Source of the DNA: Terriglobia bacterium
GTDB taxonomy: Bacteria > Acidobacteriota > Terriglobia > Terriglobales > Acidobacteriaceae
Length of the DNA: 64,000 nucleotides
Assembly (NCBI GenBank): GCA_020073395.1
Contig: JAIQFF010000028.1
Span: 1 to 64,000, forward strand
Reading direction: 5' to 3'
A program made the position numbers and the translations under genes. A model generated the notes under the pieces. It searched no databases. It was not told the origin of the DNA and saw nothing but the letters and a program-made list of their open reading frames with translations. Within the stretch, counting starts at the first letter, position 1; each line of letters begins with the position of its first letter. This document shows, in pieces, positions 52,453-61,229 of this stretch.

Positions 52453-52640
52453 CAACGGCATACTGCCGCCGAGACGGCGGCACTACTTGCGAGAGTGGGG
52501 GAGGAATCAAAGGTAGTACTCAAAGACTCGGACGGCGGAGGTTGGAAAGTCGTTGCCCAACAACCAAGGGCCAACGACCAAGGACGAATTCCCGGACGAC
52601 TGAAGGCGGACGACCGACGGCTGAAGTCTGACGACTAGAA
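52453..52640. repeat. Small repeats before rodA
   Basis: Contains a short hairpin actgccgccgagacggcggc, a copy of the ggccaacgaccaaggac arm also seen at 14859-14955, and gactgaaggcggacgaccga arms. I see no gene in it. Confidence 0.5.
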
Positions 52641-52644
52641 CTCC

Positions 52645-53730
52645 ATGTCACGCTATATTTCATTTCGCGATTTTGACTGGCTGCTCTTCATCTTTGTGCT
52701 GATGATCTGCGGTCTGGGCGTGATGGAGATTCGCAGCGCCACCTCCCATACCAAATTTGCCGGGGCGCATATCCGGCAGATCTACTGGATTGTTGGCGGA
52801 ATCATCGGCATGTTCCTGGTGAGCCTGGTCAACTACCAGAAGCTGCTGGACCGTGTGCACTGGCTCTACATTGGCGCCATCGTCTCTCTGATGAGCGTGA
52901 TGCTGTTCGGTCAGAAGTATCTGGGAGCCCGGCGTTGGATCAAGATGCCGGGAGGAGCGCACTTCCAGCCGTCGGAATGGGTGAAGCTGATCCTGATTCT
53001 GGCGGTGGCCAAGTACTTCGCCGACCTGCACCAGCGGGACCTTACCTGGCCGGATTTCATGAAGGCGGGTGCCATCGTCCTGGTACCCATGCTGATGGTG
53101 CTGCGGCAGCCCGATTTAGGAACTGGTCTTACCTACCTGCCGATCGCCATCATCGGCCTGTTTCTGGGCGGGGTCCGCTTCAAGCAGGCAGCTATTGTGA
53201 CCATCGCGGCAGCCCTGCTCCTGCCACTGGCATGGCATGCTTTGAAGCCCTATCAGCGTGATCGTCTTACCAGTTTCATGCACCCGGAGGCCGACAGCCA
53301 AGGCTCGGGATACCAGGTTAACCAGTCATTAATCGCCGTTGGATCGGGCGGCATATGGGGGAATTCGGAGGGTTCCCAAACCCATTTAGCGTTTTTACCC
53401 GTCCCACAAACGGACTTTATCTTCGCCGCCTTCGCCGAGGAACATGGTTTTGTAGGAGCCCTGGCGGTAATGCTGTTATACTTTATAGTGCTGATGCGAT
53501 TGACTCAGAACGCGCAAACGGCGCCCGACCGCGCTGGCACGTTCGTAGTGATGGGTGTGGTGGCAGTGCTTAGCTTCCATATCCTGGTCAATGTCGGCAT
53601 GGTGGTTGGCTTTATGCCGGTCACCGGAATACCCCTGCCGCTGATGAGTTATGGCGGGTCTTCTGTCCTGTTTATGTTTCTGGCGTTGGGCATTGTAATG
53701 AATGTCCGCATGCGCCGTTTCGTGAACTGA
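52645..53730 (+). CDS. rodA: RodA, SEDS-family peptidoglycan glycosyltransferase
   Basis: A 361-residue integral membrane protein of SEDS type with about ten helices. Key family blocks are ARRWIKMPGGAHFQPSEWVK, VPMLMVLRQPDLGTGLTYLP, PEADSQGSGYQVNQSLIAVG, and the last-helix region VTGIPLPLMSYGGSSVLFMF. It polymerises glycan strands in the lateral wall together with PBP2. It follows mrdA in the same direction across a repeat gap of about 190 bases. Confidence 0.95.
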   Translation: MSRYISFRDFDWLLFIFVLMICGLGVMEIRSATSHTKFAGAHIRQIYWIVGGIIGMFLVSLVNYQKLLDRVHWLYIGAIVSLMSVMLFGQKYLGARRWIKMPGGAHFQPSEWVKLILILAVAKYFADLHQRDLTWPDFMKAGAIVLVPMLMVLRQPDLGTGLTYLPIAIIGLFLGGVRFKQAAIVTIAAALLLPLAWHALKPYQRDRLTSFMHPEADSQGSGYQVNQSLIAVGSGGIWGNSEGSQTHLAFLPVPQTDFIFAAFAEEHGFVGALAVMLLYFIVLMRLTQNAQTAPDRAGTFVVMGVVAVLSFHILVNVGMVVGFMPVTGIPLPLMSYGGSSVLFMFLALGIVMNVRMRRFVN

Positions 53731-54111
53731 AACAGGGCGAGGAATGGCAGGGGGTAAGCCCGCGCTTGCCATCCGCGCGGAAAAACAAGATTAATTACGA
53801 TCGCCCTCGCGTAAAGAGGGCACACGCCGGCTAGAAAAGCAGTTAGAGCCGGGCAGGATCAAGCAAAGGCGCTGCCAGGCCGGTAACGGCCCCCTCCGAG
53901 TTGAGAGAGCGGTCACAAACCTGGCGAAGCGCAGTGCGATAAGTGCAAAAGATTCCTAAACTTACGCAACGGATTCGGCCACGGAGAGAACTCCGGGGCT
54001 CGGGCTGTCCCTTGTTCAGGGCGGCCATCGCAGCGCTTGATCCTCCCCGAACTTTCCTGCCTTCCACCCGGTGATCCCGCGGCCGCTTGACGGCCTGGGA
54101 CCGGAGTTCGC
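53731..54111. other. Long leader (381 bp) before the RNase E/G gene
   Basis: No open frame looks like a gene. Several stable stems are visible: ggcagggggtaagcccgcgc with ttgcc, gccctcgcgtaaagagggc, and ggccggtaacggcc. The 5' region aacaagattaattacgatcg is AT-rich. It is either an extended 5' untranslated region of the RNase gene or an unknown structured RNA. I could not match it to a known riboswitch. Confidence 0.4.
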
Positions 54112-56865
54112 ATGACGAGAGAATTATTTGTGTCTTCCACGCCCCACGAAACCAAAGTGGGGCTGGTCGAAGACGACCTGCTCGCTGAAATCTACCTCGA
54201 ACGCGAGAACGAATACACCCTGGCAGGTTCCATCTACAAAGGGCGGGTGACCCGCGTACTTCCAGGAATGCAATCGGCTTTTGTAGACATCGGTTTAGAG
54301 CGCGATGCGTTCCTCTACGTCTCCGACTTTATGGAGTTGGAAGATTCCGAGGACCTGGACGAAGTTCCCACCAACCGGCCGGCGCCGGAGCGCTACCAGC
54401 CGCAAGCGCAGACTGAAGCCCATGCAGGTGAATTCTTTGCTGCTCCTGCGCCGGCAGAACCGCAAGTCCAGGAACATTCGGAAGCCGAACCGGGAAATAG
54501 CGAGCCGTCTGCCGCTGGAGAACCGCGCGACAATCGTGGAAGTTTTCGAGGCCGCCGTCGCCGCAGGGGACGCCGTGGCGGACCCATGCCGGAAACGAAG
54601 TTCGCCCACCCCGAAGCGGAGCCGCCGCGAGAAGCCCCTCGCGCTGAGCGGACGGAGCGCCCTGAACGATCTCAGTTCTCCGAACGAGGGGGACGGCCAG
54701 AACGGCCGATGAGGACGGAACGGCCCGAGCGTTCCGAATACGGACCACCGCCGGGATATCAGCCGATCATCCTGCCCGGAGAGTCCATCTCAAAATATCG
54801 AGGACTGGGACAGAGCAGGCCCGCGCCCGCAGGGGAGACGCCTGCAGCACCGGCACAGAACCTTCCGGCACGGCCTATCGCGGAGATATTCGCGGACGAC
54901 GAGCCGATCTTTGCTTCTGCCTCTGCTCCGCCGGCTGAAGCGCAGCCTCGAGCTCACGCCGAAGCCCCAGCGCAGCATCACCAAGCGCCGAGTGACGACA
55001 CGTCGAGCGCGTGGGACCGCGAACAGCAACGCCTCCACCAGATGAACGTGGCCGCTGTGTTCGGCGGTGAAGCGGCGGAAGAAGAAGACGAAGAAGATGC
55101 CAGCGAAGGCGATGCCGACCAGACGGATGAGAAGCTGACGATGGTGATTGAGCATTCCGACCAGCCCGCGCACGCTGCTGCTCCGGGGACGGTGGAGGAA
55201 GAAGAGATCGAAGAGGAAGAGGCGGACCTGGCCCACTACGTTGAGGAGCTCGAGGAAGATGCTGCCTTCGAGGAACTCGAAGAGGAGACCCACGCCGCCG
55301 GGGAGCACGAACCGCCGGAACGGGAAATCGCTGCCTCCGCGGAGCCCACATTGGTCGATGCTGTGCCGTTCTCCGCTGAACCAGTTTCTTCGGAAGCGAT
55401 CGACGTAGCGGCGGCGGACGAAGTTGACGAAGAAGCGGAAGACGAAGCCGAGCTGGACGAAGCCCAGGCGGAAGCGGAAGCAGTCCTGGCCGCTGAAGCC
55501 GGGGGCACAGGAATGACCGAAGCTCGCGCCGAAGTTCGTGCGCCGGCAGGGACGGCGGGCTACACCCAGCGCGCGCCGCGTCCGGGATACGATCGCCGGC
55601 CCCAGCGCGGCGGCCGCCGCGGTGGCGGCGGACGCCGGTCGCGCAGTAACCAGCAACAGAGTATGCCGTTGATCACCGACCTGCTCAAGGAAGGGCAGGA
55701 GATTCTTGTCCAGATCGCGAAAGAGCCCATTGGCAAGAAAGGCGCCCGCATCACCAGCCACATTGCGTTGCCGGGCCGCTTCCTTGTGTACATGCCAACC
55801 GTGAATCACACCGGCGTCTCGCGCAAGATTGCTTCTGAAGAAGAGCGCCAGCGGCTCAAGCGCATCATCCAGAGCGAGCGCGAGAATGGACACGGCGGAT
55901 TTATCGTGCGCACCGCGGCCATGAATGCCGCAGAAGAGGATCTGCGCGCCGACATCCGCTTCCTGAAGGGATTGTGGACTGAAATCAAGTCGCGCGCTGA
56001 TGCCGGCAAAGGTCCAACTCTCATCTATCACGATCTCAACGTAGTTGAGCGCGTGCTGCGCGATCAGGTCACGTCCGACTTCTCCGCCATCTGGGTGGAC
56101 AGCGACGAAGAGTACGAACGCATCCTGCGCTTCGCCAATCGCTTCCAGCCTGCGCTGGTCAAGCGGGTCAAGCTCTACACCAAGGAAACACCGCTCTACG
56201 AGCAATTTGGCCTGAGCGAGGAGATCAACAAGGCGCTCAAGTCGAAAGTGTGGCTGAAGAGTGGCGGCTACATCGTCATCAACCAGACAGAGGCGCTGGT
56301 TGCCATCGACGTGAACACCGGCAAGTACGTGGGCAAGACGACGCGCCTTGAAGACACCATCGTCAAGACCAACGTGGATGCGATCAAGGAAATCGTGCGC
56401 CAGATCCGTCTGCGCGACCTGGGTGGCATCATCGTGATCGATTTCATCGACATGGATGAACGCCGCAATCGCCAGAAAGTCATGCAGGCCCTGGAAGAGG
56501 CCCTGCGCAGCGACCGGGCGCCATCCAAGGTCCTTCAGTTCAACGACTTCGGGTTGGTGGCCATCACTCGCAAACGGGTGAAGCAGTCGCTCGAGCGCAC
56601 CATTGGGACGCCGTGTCCGTACTGCCAGTCCACCGGCTTCGTGAAATCTGTGACCACGGTGTGCAACGAGATCTATCTCGAGATGCGCAAGATCGCGAAG
56701 CACCTGGAGCATGCCGACGTGATGCTGCGGGTCAATCCCGACGTGGCCAAGGCGCTCAAGGCCAACAACGGCAAGGCTCTGATCGAGATGGAAGAGATGA
56801 CCAAGAAAACCGTGATCGTGAAGAGCGATCCGGCGCTGCATCAGGAGCAGTTTGATATCAACTGA
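54112..56865 (+). CDS. rng: RNase E/G-family endoribonuclease with a long insertion in the S1 domain
   Basis: A 917-residue protein. The N-terminal part begins the S1 domain (AGSIYKGRVTRVLPGMQSAF, residues 38-57), which is interrupted from about residue 80 to 515 and resumes with MPLITDLLKEGQEILVQIAK and GKKGARITSHIALPGRFLVY. The insert is disordered: Arg-rich runs (RGRRRRRGRRGG, GGRRGGGGRRSRS), a very acidic tract (EEEIEEEEADLAHYVEELEE) and a proline-rich motif GYQPIILPGESISKYRG. The RNase H and DNase I-like parts follow with the catalytic aspartates in IDVNTGKYVG and IVIDFIDMD, and the zinc-link PCPYCQSTG. It follows the mre/mrd genes, as rng follows mreBCD in some proteobacteria. RNase G versus E function cannot be decided. 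Confidence 0.88.
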   Translation: MTRELFVSSTPHETKVGLVEDDLLAEIYLERENEYTLAGSIYKGRVTRVLPGMQSAFVDIGLERDAFLYVSDFMELEDSEDLDEVPTNRPAPERYQPQAQTEAHAGEFFAAPAPAEPQVQEHSEAEPGNSEPSAAGEPRDNRGSFRGRRRRRGRRGGPMPETKFAHPEAEPPREAPRAERTERPERSQFSERGGRPERPMRTERPERSEYGPPPGYQPIILPGESISKYRGLGQSRPAPAGETPAAPAQNLPARPIAEIFADDEPIFASASAPPAEAQPRAHAEAPAQHHQAPSDDTSSAWDREQQRLHQMNVAAVFGGEAAEEEDEEDASEGDADQTDEKLTMVIEHSDQPAHAAAPGTVEEEEIEEEEADLAHYVEELEEDAAFEELEEETHAAGEHEPPEREIAASAEPTLVDAVPFSAEPVSSEAIDVAAADEVDEEAEDEAELDEAQAEAEAVLAAEAGGTGMTEARAEVRAPAGTAGYTQRAPRPGYDRRPQRGGRRGGGGRRSRSNQQQSMPLITDLLKEGQEILVQIAKEPIGKKGARITSHIALPGRFLVYMPTVNHTGVSRKIASEEERQRLKRIIQSERENGHGGFIVRTAAMNAAEEDLRADIRFLKGLWTEIKSRADAGKGPTLIYHDLNVVERVLRDQVTSDFSAIWVDSDEEYERILRFANRFQPALVKRVKLYTKETPLYEQFGLSEEINKALKSKVWLKSGGYIVINQTEALVAIDVNTGKYVGKTTRLEDTIVKTNVDAIKEIVRQIRLRDLGGIIVIDFIDMDERRNRQKVMQALEEALRSDRAPSKVLQFNDFGLVAITRKRVKQSLERTIGTPCPYCQSTGFVKSVTTVCNEIYLEMRKIAKHLEHADVMLRVNPDVAKALKANNGKALIEMEEMTKKTVIVKSDPALHQEQFDIN

Positions 56866-56925
56866 AGACAGCTTCTAGCCACTGGCTGCTAGCTTCTAGC
56901 TAGTCCGCTCAACCACAAAATGGAG

Positions 56926-56953
56926 AACGGGCGTCCAAGCCCGTTTTCTTTTT
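56926..56953 (+). terminator. Rho-independent terminator after the RNase gene
   Basis: Stem aacgggc (56926-56932) with gcccgtt (56939-56945), six-base loop gtccaa, followed by ttcttttt (56946-56953). Confidence 0.8.
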
Positions 56954-56973
56954 GCCCTGGTTTATTTTTGGCG

Positions 56974-57150
56974 TGTCATCCCGAGCGCGGCTCGAGCCGC
57001 GCTGGCGCGGTGAGAGCAAGTCGAGGGACCCCTACCTGGCCAACGACTGATCGGCTTATAGGGGGCCTTCACTCCGCCAAACGTTCGCAAGCGAAACGCT
57101 GGCTCTGCGCAGGATGACAAAGAGAGAGGGATAGTGGACGAAGAATAGTC
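56974..57150. repeat. Long family D repeat, copy 2
   Basis: gtcatcccgagcgcggctcg at the start; in the middle gagagcaagtcgagggaccc; the inner hairpin is aaacgttcgcaagcgaaacg; it ends gcgcaggatgacaaagagag. It aligns over its length with 37686-37855. It lies downstream of the terminator, in the gap before the hydrolase gene. Confidence 0.75.
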
Positions 57151-57242
57151 TCGCCACGGGTGAGCGACTGTTCTTTCTTGGCGGCGTTTGCCTGACTGTA
57201 GCCTCTCGTTGCACAATGGCAACCCGCGTTCCCGGAGAAATC

Positions 57243-58367
57243 GTGAACAAACTTATCCGAGCCGTTCTCGTAGTTGGGGTCTCTTCCCTGCTCCTCGCGC
57301 TCGCGACATTCACAGCCTCCGCGCAGCTTCCCGCGCATCCCCTGAAAACCCGCAACGTCGTCCTGATCGTGAGCGACGGTTTACGCTGGCAGGAGATTTT
57401 CACCGGGGCCGACCCCACTCTCATGGACAGCGAACATGGCGGCATCTGGGCCGATGGCAACGAACTCAAGCGCAAATTCTGGCGCAACGATATTGCCGAG
57501 CGGCGCCAGGCGCTGTTTCCATTTTTGTGGGGCGTGGTTGCGAAGCAGGGGGAGATTTACGGCAACCAAGCCGAGGGCAGCGTGGCCCACGTCACTAACG
57601 GCATGGCATTTTCCTACCCCGGCTACAACGAGATGCTCACCGGATATCCCGATCCCAAAATCGATCGCAACGAGTTCGGCCCCAATCCCAACATCACAGT
57701 GTTTGAATGGCTCAACCGCATGCCGGAGTTCCGCGGCAAAGTTGCGGTGTACGGGACATGGAATGTGTTCCAGGACATCTTTAACGAAAAGCGCAGCGGC
57801 CTGGTCATGCAAAGCGGATGGAACTTGCCAGAGAAAGGGAAGCTTACGCCACGCCAGGAACTGATCAACGAACTCTACCGTACGACCACGCCTCTGGATA
57901 ACGAAGATACCTACAATTCCTTTATTCAGGTGCCGCTGCTGGACTACGTGAAGACAGCCCATCCCCGTGTGCTGTTTGTGGGCTATGGCGAGACTGACAA
58001 CTGGGCTCACCAGGGCCGCTACGATCTGGTGCTGGAGAGCGCCCACGGGTTTGACCATTTAGTGCAACAACTTTGGGAAACTATGCAAGCCATGCCGGAG
58101 TATCGCGACCAGACGACTTTCATTCTCACCACCGATCACGGACGAGGCAGCGGATTGGTCGAATGGAAAGAGCACGGGGTGGGCGAGAAGGGATCGGAAA
58201 ATATCTGGATTGCGATCATGGGTCCCGACACTCCCGCGCGGGGAGAACGCCAGAATGTCGGGCCGGTCACGCAAGCGCAACTCGCCGCTACCGTCGCCGC
58301 CTTCTTGGGCAAGGATTATCCGCACGATGTGCCCGCGGCAGCCAAAGCATTGCCCGATGTGTGGTGA
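57243..58367 (+). CDS. Exported alkaline-phosphatase-superfamily hydrolase
   Basis: A 374-residue protein with signal peptide (AVLVVGVSSLLLALATFTAS). The superfamily metal sites are in VVLIVSDGLRWQEIF, in YGETDNWAHQGRYDLVLESA and in FILTTDHGRGSGLVEW, with a nucleophile region SYPGYNEMLTGYPDP. This is the pattern of type I phosphodiesterase/sulfatase-like enzymes. GTG 57243 is preferred to ATG 57216 because GGAG lies five bases before it. Expected location is the periplasm; substrate is unknown. Confidence 0.82.
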   Translation: MNKLIRAVLVVGVSSLLLALATFTASAQLPAHPLKTRNVVLIVSDGLRWQEIFTGADPTLMDSEHGGIWADGNELKRKFWRNDIAERRQALFPFLWGVVAKQGEIYGNQAEGSVAHVTNGMAFSYPGYNEMLTGYPDPKIDRNEFGPNPNITVFEWLNRMPEFRGKVAVYGTWNVFQDIFNEKRSGLVMQSGWNLPEKGKLTPRQELINELYRTTTPLDNEDTYNSFIQVPLLDYVKTAHPRVLFVGYGETDNWAHQGRYDLVLESAHGFDHLVQQLWETMQAMPEYRDQTTFILTTDHGRGSGLVEWKEHGVGEKGSENIWIAIMGPDTPARGERQNVGPVTQAQLAATVAAFLGKDYPHDVPAAAKALPDVW

Positions 58368-58405
58368 CAGATTTCAGAATTCTGCGGTCGTCCCAAAAAT
58401 GCGTA

Positions 58406-58513
58406 GGGGCAGATGTCCTCATCTGCCCGGCGGAGCGGAGCTCCGCTGTGTCACGGCATAGTGCAACGCCAAGTCGAGGTTCGCTCGACCGGTCAGATGA
58501 GGACATCTGCCCC
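58406..58513. repeat. Family F inverted repeat
   Basis: Left arm ggggcagatgtcctcatctg and right arm cagatgaggacatctgcccc are reverse complements; between them are cggagcggagctccg and a hairpin tcgaggttcgctcga. It separates two convergent genes. Confidence 0.75.
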
Positions 58514-58588
58514 TTGGCAGTTCGGGATGTATCGAGATGACGTTTTTGCGAGGCTGCGATCGGAGGGCAAAATATCAACGCTTGCTGG

Positions 58589-58804
58589 CTAGCTTTTACC
58601 TCGGCCGGCGATCATGAGCCCGGCTCCGACCACCAGCAGGACGGCACTGATGGCGGGGGAGACTTTTTCGCTCTCATGAGTTTGAACCCCAATATTGACG
58701 TCGCCCGCCTTGATGCCATGATTCTCGGAATGTGGAATCGCGACGAAAAACGACAGGATTCCCAGGATCATGACCGCCAGCCCCACTACAAATAGAGCCT
58801 TCAT
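58589..58804 (-). CDS. Small two-helix membrane protein (71 aa)
   Basis: Two transmembrane segments (FVVGLAVMILGILSFFVAIP and ISAVLLVVGAGLMIAG) flank a hydrophilic loop (HSENHGIKAGDVNIGVQTHE). The short length and clean composition suggest a real inner-membrane protein. I do not recognise a family. Confidence 0.7.
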   Translation of the reverse strand: MKALFVVGLAVMILGILSFFVAIPHSENHGIKAGDVNIGVQTHESEKVSPAISAVLLVVGAGLMIAGRGKS

Positions 58805-58892
58805 TGGAAGCCTCCAGCTTGAGAGTTGAGTGCATGGACCCGAGCGTCCATCGAGCCGCTTAAGATGCGGTCGAGGTCAAACGGGATGCTTC

Positions 58893-60422
58893 TCACCCCT
58901 TGCTATCGGCAAAGTCCCGGGCAAACTCCACCAGGCTGCGGAGGGCGATTCCAGAAGGACCCTTGGCGATCCATGGCTTCTGCTCTTCGGTCCAGGCGGT
59001 CCCGGCGATATCGAGGTGCAGCCAGGGTGTCTCCTCGGCAAACTCTTTGAGAAACATGGCGGCGGTGATGGCGCCGCCCCAGCGCCCGCCGGAGTTGACG
59101 ATGTCGGCGATGTTGGAGCGAATGATTTCCTTGTACTCATCATCCAGCGGCATGCGCCACATTTTCTCGCCCGCCTTGTCGAGTGCATGGCTGAAGCGGT
59201 CGTACATGGCGTCATCGTTGGCGAAGATGCCGGCATTGATGGACCCGAGTGCGACCACGACCGCGCCGGTGAGCGTGGCGGCGTCAATCAGGTGAGTGCA
59301 GCCGAGCTGGCGCGCATAGAAGAGACCATCCGCCAGCACCAGGCGTCCTTCAGCATCGGTGTTGATGATCTCAATTGATTTGCCCGACATGGCAATCTGC
59401 ACATCGCCCGGCTTCTGCGCCTTGCCCGACGGCATATTTTCCGTGGCCAGAATAATGGCCGTGATCTTCAAGTTCGGTTTCAGCAGAGCGATGGCGCGCA
59501 TGGCCCCGATCATGGTTGCTCCGCCCGCCATGTCGTATTTCATTTTTTCCATGCCGTCGCTGGGCTTGATGGAAATGCCGCCGGTGTCGAAGGTGATGCC
59601 TTTGCCAACCAGTCCCAGCACCGGCTTTTCAGGGGCGCCTGCAGGTTCGTAGCGCAGCACGATCAGCGTGGGCGGCTCATCGGAGCCCTGGGCCACGCTC
59701 CAGAAAGCTCCCATCTTGAGTTCCTTGATCTTGTCGGCGCCGTAAACCTCGCACTTCAAACCGACTTCCGCCGCCATCTTCTTTGCGCGGTCGGCGAGGA
59801 TGGTTGGCGTCATGCGGTTGGAGGGCTCGTTTACCAGGTCGCGGGTGAAATTCTGGGATTCGCCGACGATGCGGGCTTCGTCCACCGCCTGTTGAAGCTT
59901 GGCCTGATCACCGCGGGCTACGACGGTCAGGGCATCGATCTTCTGGTCCTTGCGATCGCTCTTGTAGTAGTCCGGATCGAAGTTGCCGACAAACGCGCCT
60001 TCGACGATCGCTCTGACCGCGTCTTCCGCCTTCAGCCCAACTTCGGGCGCGAGGAAGGCGAAGCTGCGCAGACCCTTCGCTTTGAGCGTGCGCACGGCAG
60101 CACCAGCGAGGCGGCGCAGGTCGAACGCGGAAAAAGTCTTGGCTTTGCCGCCGCCCAGAAGCAAAAGCCGCTTGGCCTTCAGTTTCGCCGGCCGGTGCAG
60201 CAGCGTGGTTTCAAAAGCCTTGCCGGTCACCTCGCCTCCGGCGATCACGTCGGCGGCCGCGTCTTTGACGGCGGCGTCTGCGGTTTCAATCGACACCTGC
60301 GGCTTGTCTTTGTCTGGACGCTCTTTGTCGCCGCGATTCTTCTCCGCTCTATCGAGCACGATCACGACCAGGCATTCAGTTTCTACTTCGGCGGGATTGG
60401 AAAGGGAAAGATTAGTTTTCAT
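58893..60422 (-). CDS. pepA: Leucyl aminopeptidase (M17, PepA)
   Basis: A 509-residue cytosolic aminopeptidase. The two-metal site is complete: Lys274 and Asp279 in VGKGITFDTGG, Asp297 (KYDMAGG), Asp356 and Glu358 in NTDAEGRLVLADGL, with Arg360 as the catalytic Arg. The N-terminal domain is a weak macro-like fold (residues 1-170). ATG 60422 is chosen; the frame is open further upstream to 60614, but the extra residues lack family character. It removes N-terminal residues from peptides. The small membrane gene lies 89 bases downstream on the same strand. Confidence 0.93.
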   Translation of the reverse strand: MKTNLSLSNPAEVETECLVVIVLDRAEKNRGDKERPDKDKPQVSIETADAAVKDAAADVIAGGEVTGKAFETTLLHRPAKLKAKRLLLLGGGKAKTFSAFDLRRLAGAAVRTLKAKGLRSFAFLAPEVGLKAEDAVRAIVEGAFVGNFDPDYYKSDRKDQKIDALTVVARGDQAKLQQAVDEARIVGESQNFTRDLVNEPSNRMTPTILADRAKKMAAEVGLKCEVYGADKIKELKMGAFWSVAQGSDEPPTLIVLRYEPAGAPEKPVLGLVGKGITFDTGGISIKPSDGMEKMKYDMAGGATMIGAMRAIALLKPNLKITAIILATENMPSGKAQKPGDVQIAMSGKSIEIINTDAEGRLVLADGLFYARQLGCTHLIDAATLTGAVVVALGSINAGIFANDDAMYDRFSHALDKAGEKMWRMPLDDEYKEIIRSNIADIVNSGGRWGGAITAAMFLKEFAEETPWLHLDIAGTAWTEEQKPWIAKGPSGIALRSLVEFARDFADSKG

Positions 60423-60610
60423 GATTTTGTGTGACTCCAGTATCGTCGGCGGGAAGGGAATTAGGCAAGGGGCGGCCGGGAAAAGCGTAGTGTCTGAGTT
60501 CGGAACAATGCCCCACCCCGGAGTCATCCTGATCGACTTCAGTGGAATCGTGCGCGCATCATGGACGAAGTGGCGGGGACAAGTTCGGATTGAGAACGCT
60601 GGTTTGGGAA

Positions 60611-60919
60611 TCAAAGCACTACGATTGTGATTCCCAAGTTCCGCTTACCCAGATCGGTGTCCTGCTTCAGTTCGGGACGAGCCTTGATCAGGGCCCAGGC
60701 CTGCTCGTCGGATTTGGCCCAGCTCTCGCCGAAAATGCAGGCGCGAATCTCACCTCGACCCTTCATTTCCATCAAGCGTCTTTGCGCCGCGATGCGAATT
60801 TCGCCGCCGGCTCCAGTTGATCCGTAACCGTGAACCAGTTTTACAACTCCACATCCGGTCTGACGAGCGCGGGCCAGTTCGCGATCCAGATGTTGCAAAG
60901 CTTGGGCCACGGTCGGCAT
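60611..60919 (-). CDS. Smr-domain protein, start unclear
   Basis: A 102-residue stand-alone Smr domain. The motif KLVHGYGSTGAGGEIR is the HGxGxG loop. The family normally has an extra strand before GMPTV; here the residues TINLKAG are encoded in the same frame just upstream of the ATG but no ATG, GTG or TTG precedes them. A GAGG motif lies seven bases before an ATC at 60944-60946, so an AUC start is possible. The family binds or cuts nucleic acid. It lies upstream of pepA on the same strand. Confidence 0.8.
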   Translation of the reverse strand: MPTVAQALQHLDRELARARQTGCGVVKLVHGYGSTGAGGEIRIAAQRRLMEMKGRGEIRACIFGESWAKSDEQAWALIKARPELKQDTDLGKRNLGITIVVL

Positions 60920-61229
60920 CCCGGCCTTGAGGTTTATGGTTTTGATGGTATGGCCTCAGTTGGCTAAGGTACCTCAACGCCTGGAGCCGCCGCCAAGATC
61001 AAGGCATTAATGCAACGCTGAAGCGCTGCTTCACCCTTGTCGGCGCCAAGGTCTACGCCGTTCTTGCCCCGTCCTCGACAGGCCTCTGATTGTGGGGGCA
61101 TATCCACAACGTGTGTCGCGACCCACAGCCTGCAAACCTCTGGCCTTCCACAACCCGCGCCGAATCAGTGTCTTCCGCGATGGCTCCTCTCGTGCGATCC
61201 CCCTGGCGGGCAACGACCCAGTAGGAAAT
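60920..61229. other. Divergent promoter interval of 310 bp
   Basis: Lies between the Smr gene and the probable lipoprotein gene. The frame from 61092 is open but its residues have no protein-like pattern. I see no repeat or clear promoter box. Confidence 0.5.

Noticed and set aside
53731-54111. Possible riboswitch (cobalamin, c-di-GMP or c-di-AMP type)
   Set aside because: I could not find the conserved core boxes of any of these classes.
54790-56841. A 683-codon open frame on the minus strand opposite the RNase gene
   Set aside because: It is the mirror of a GC-rich coding frame, has no domain character, and the plus strand encodes a clear RNase E/G.
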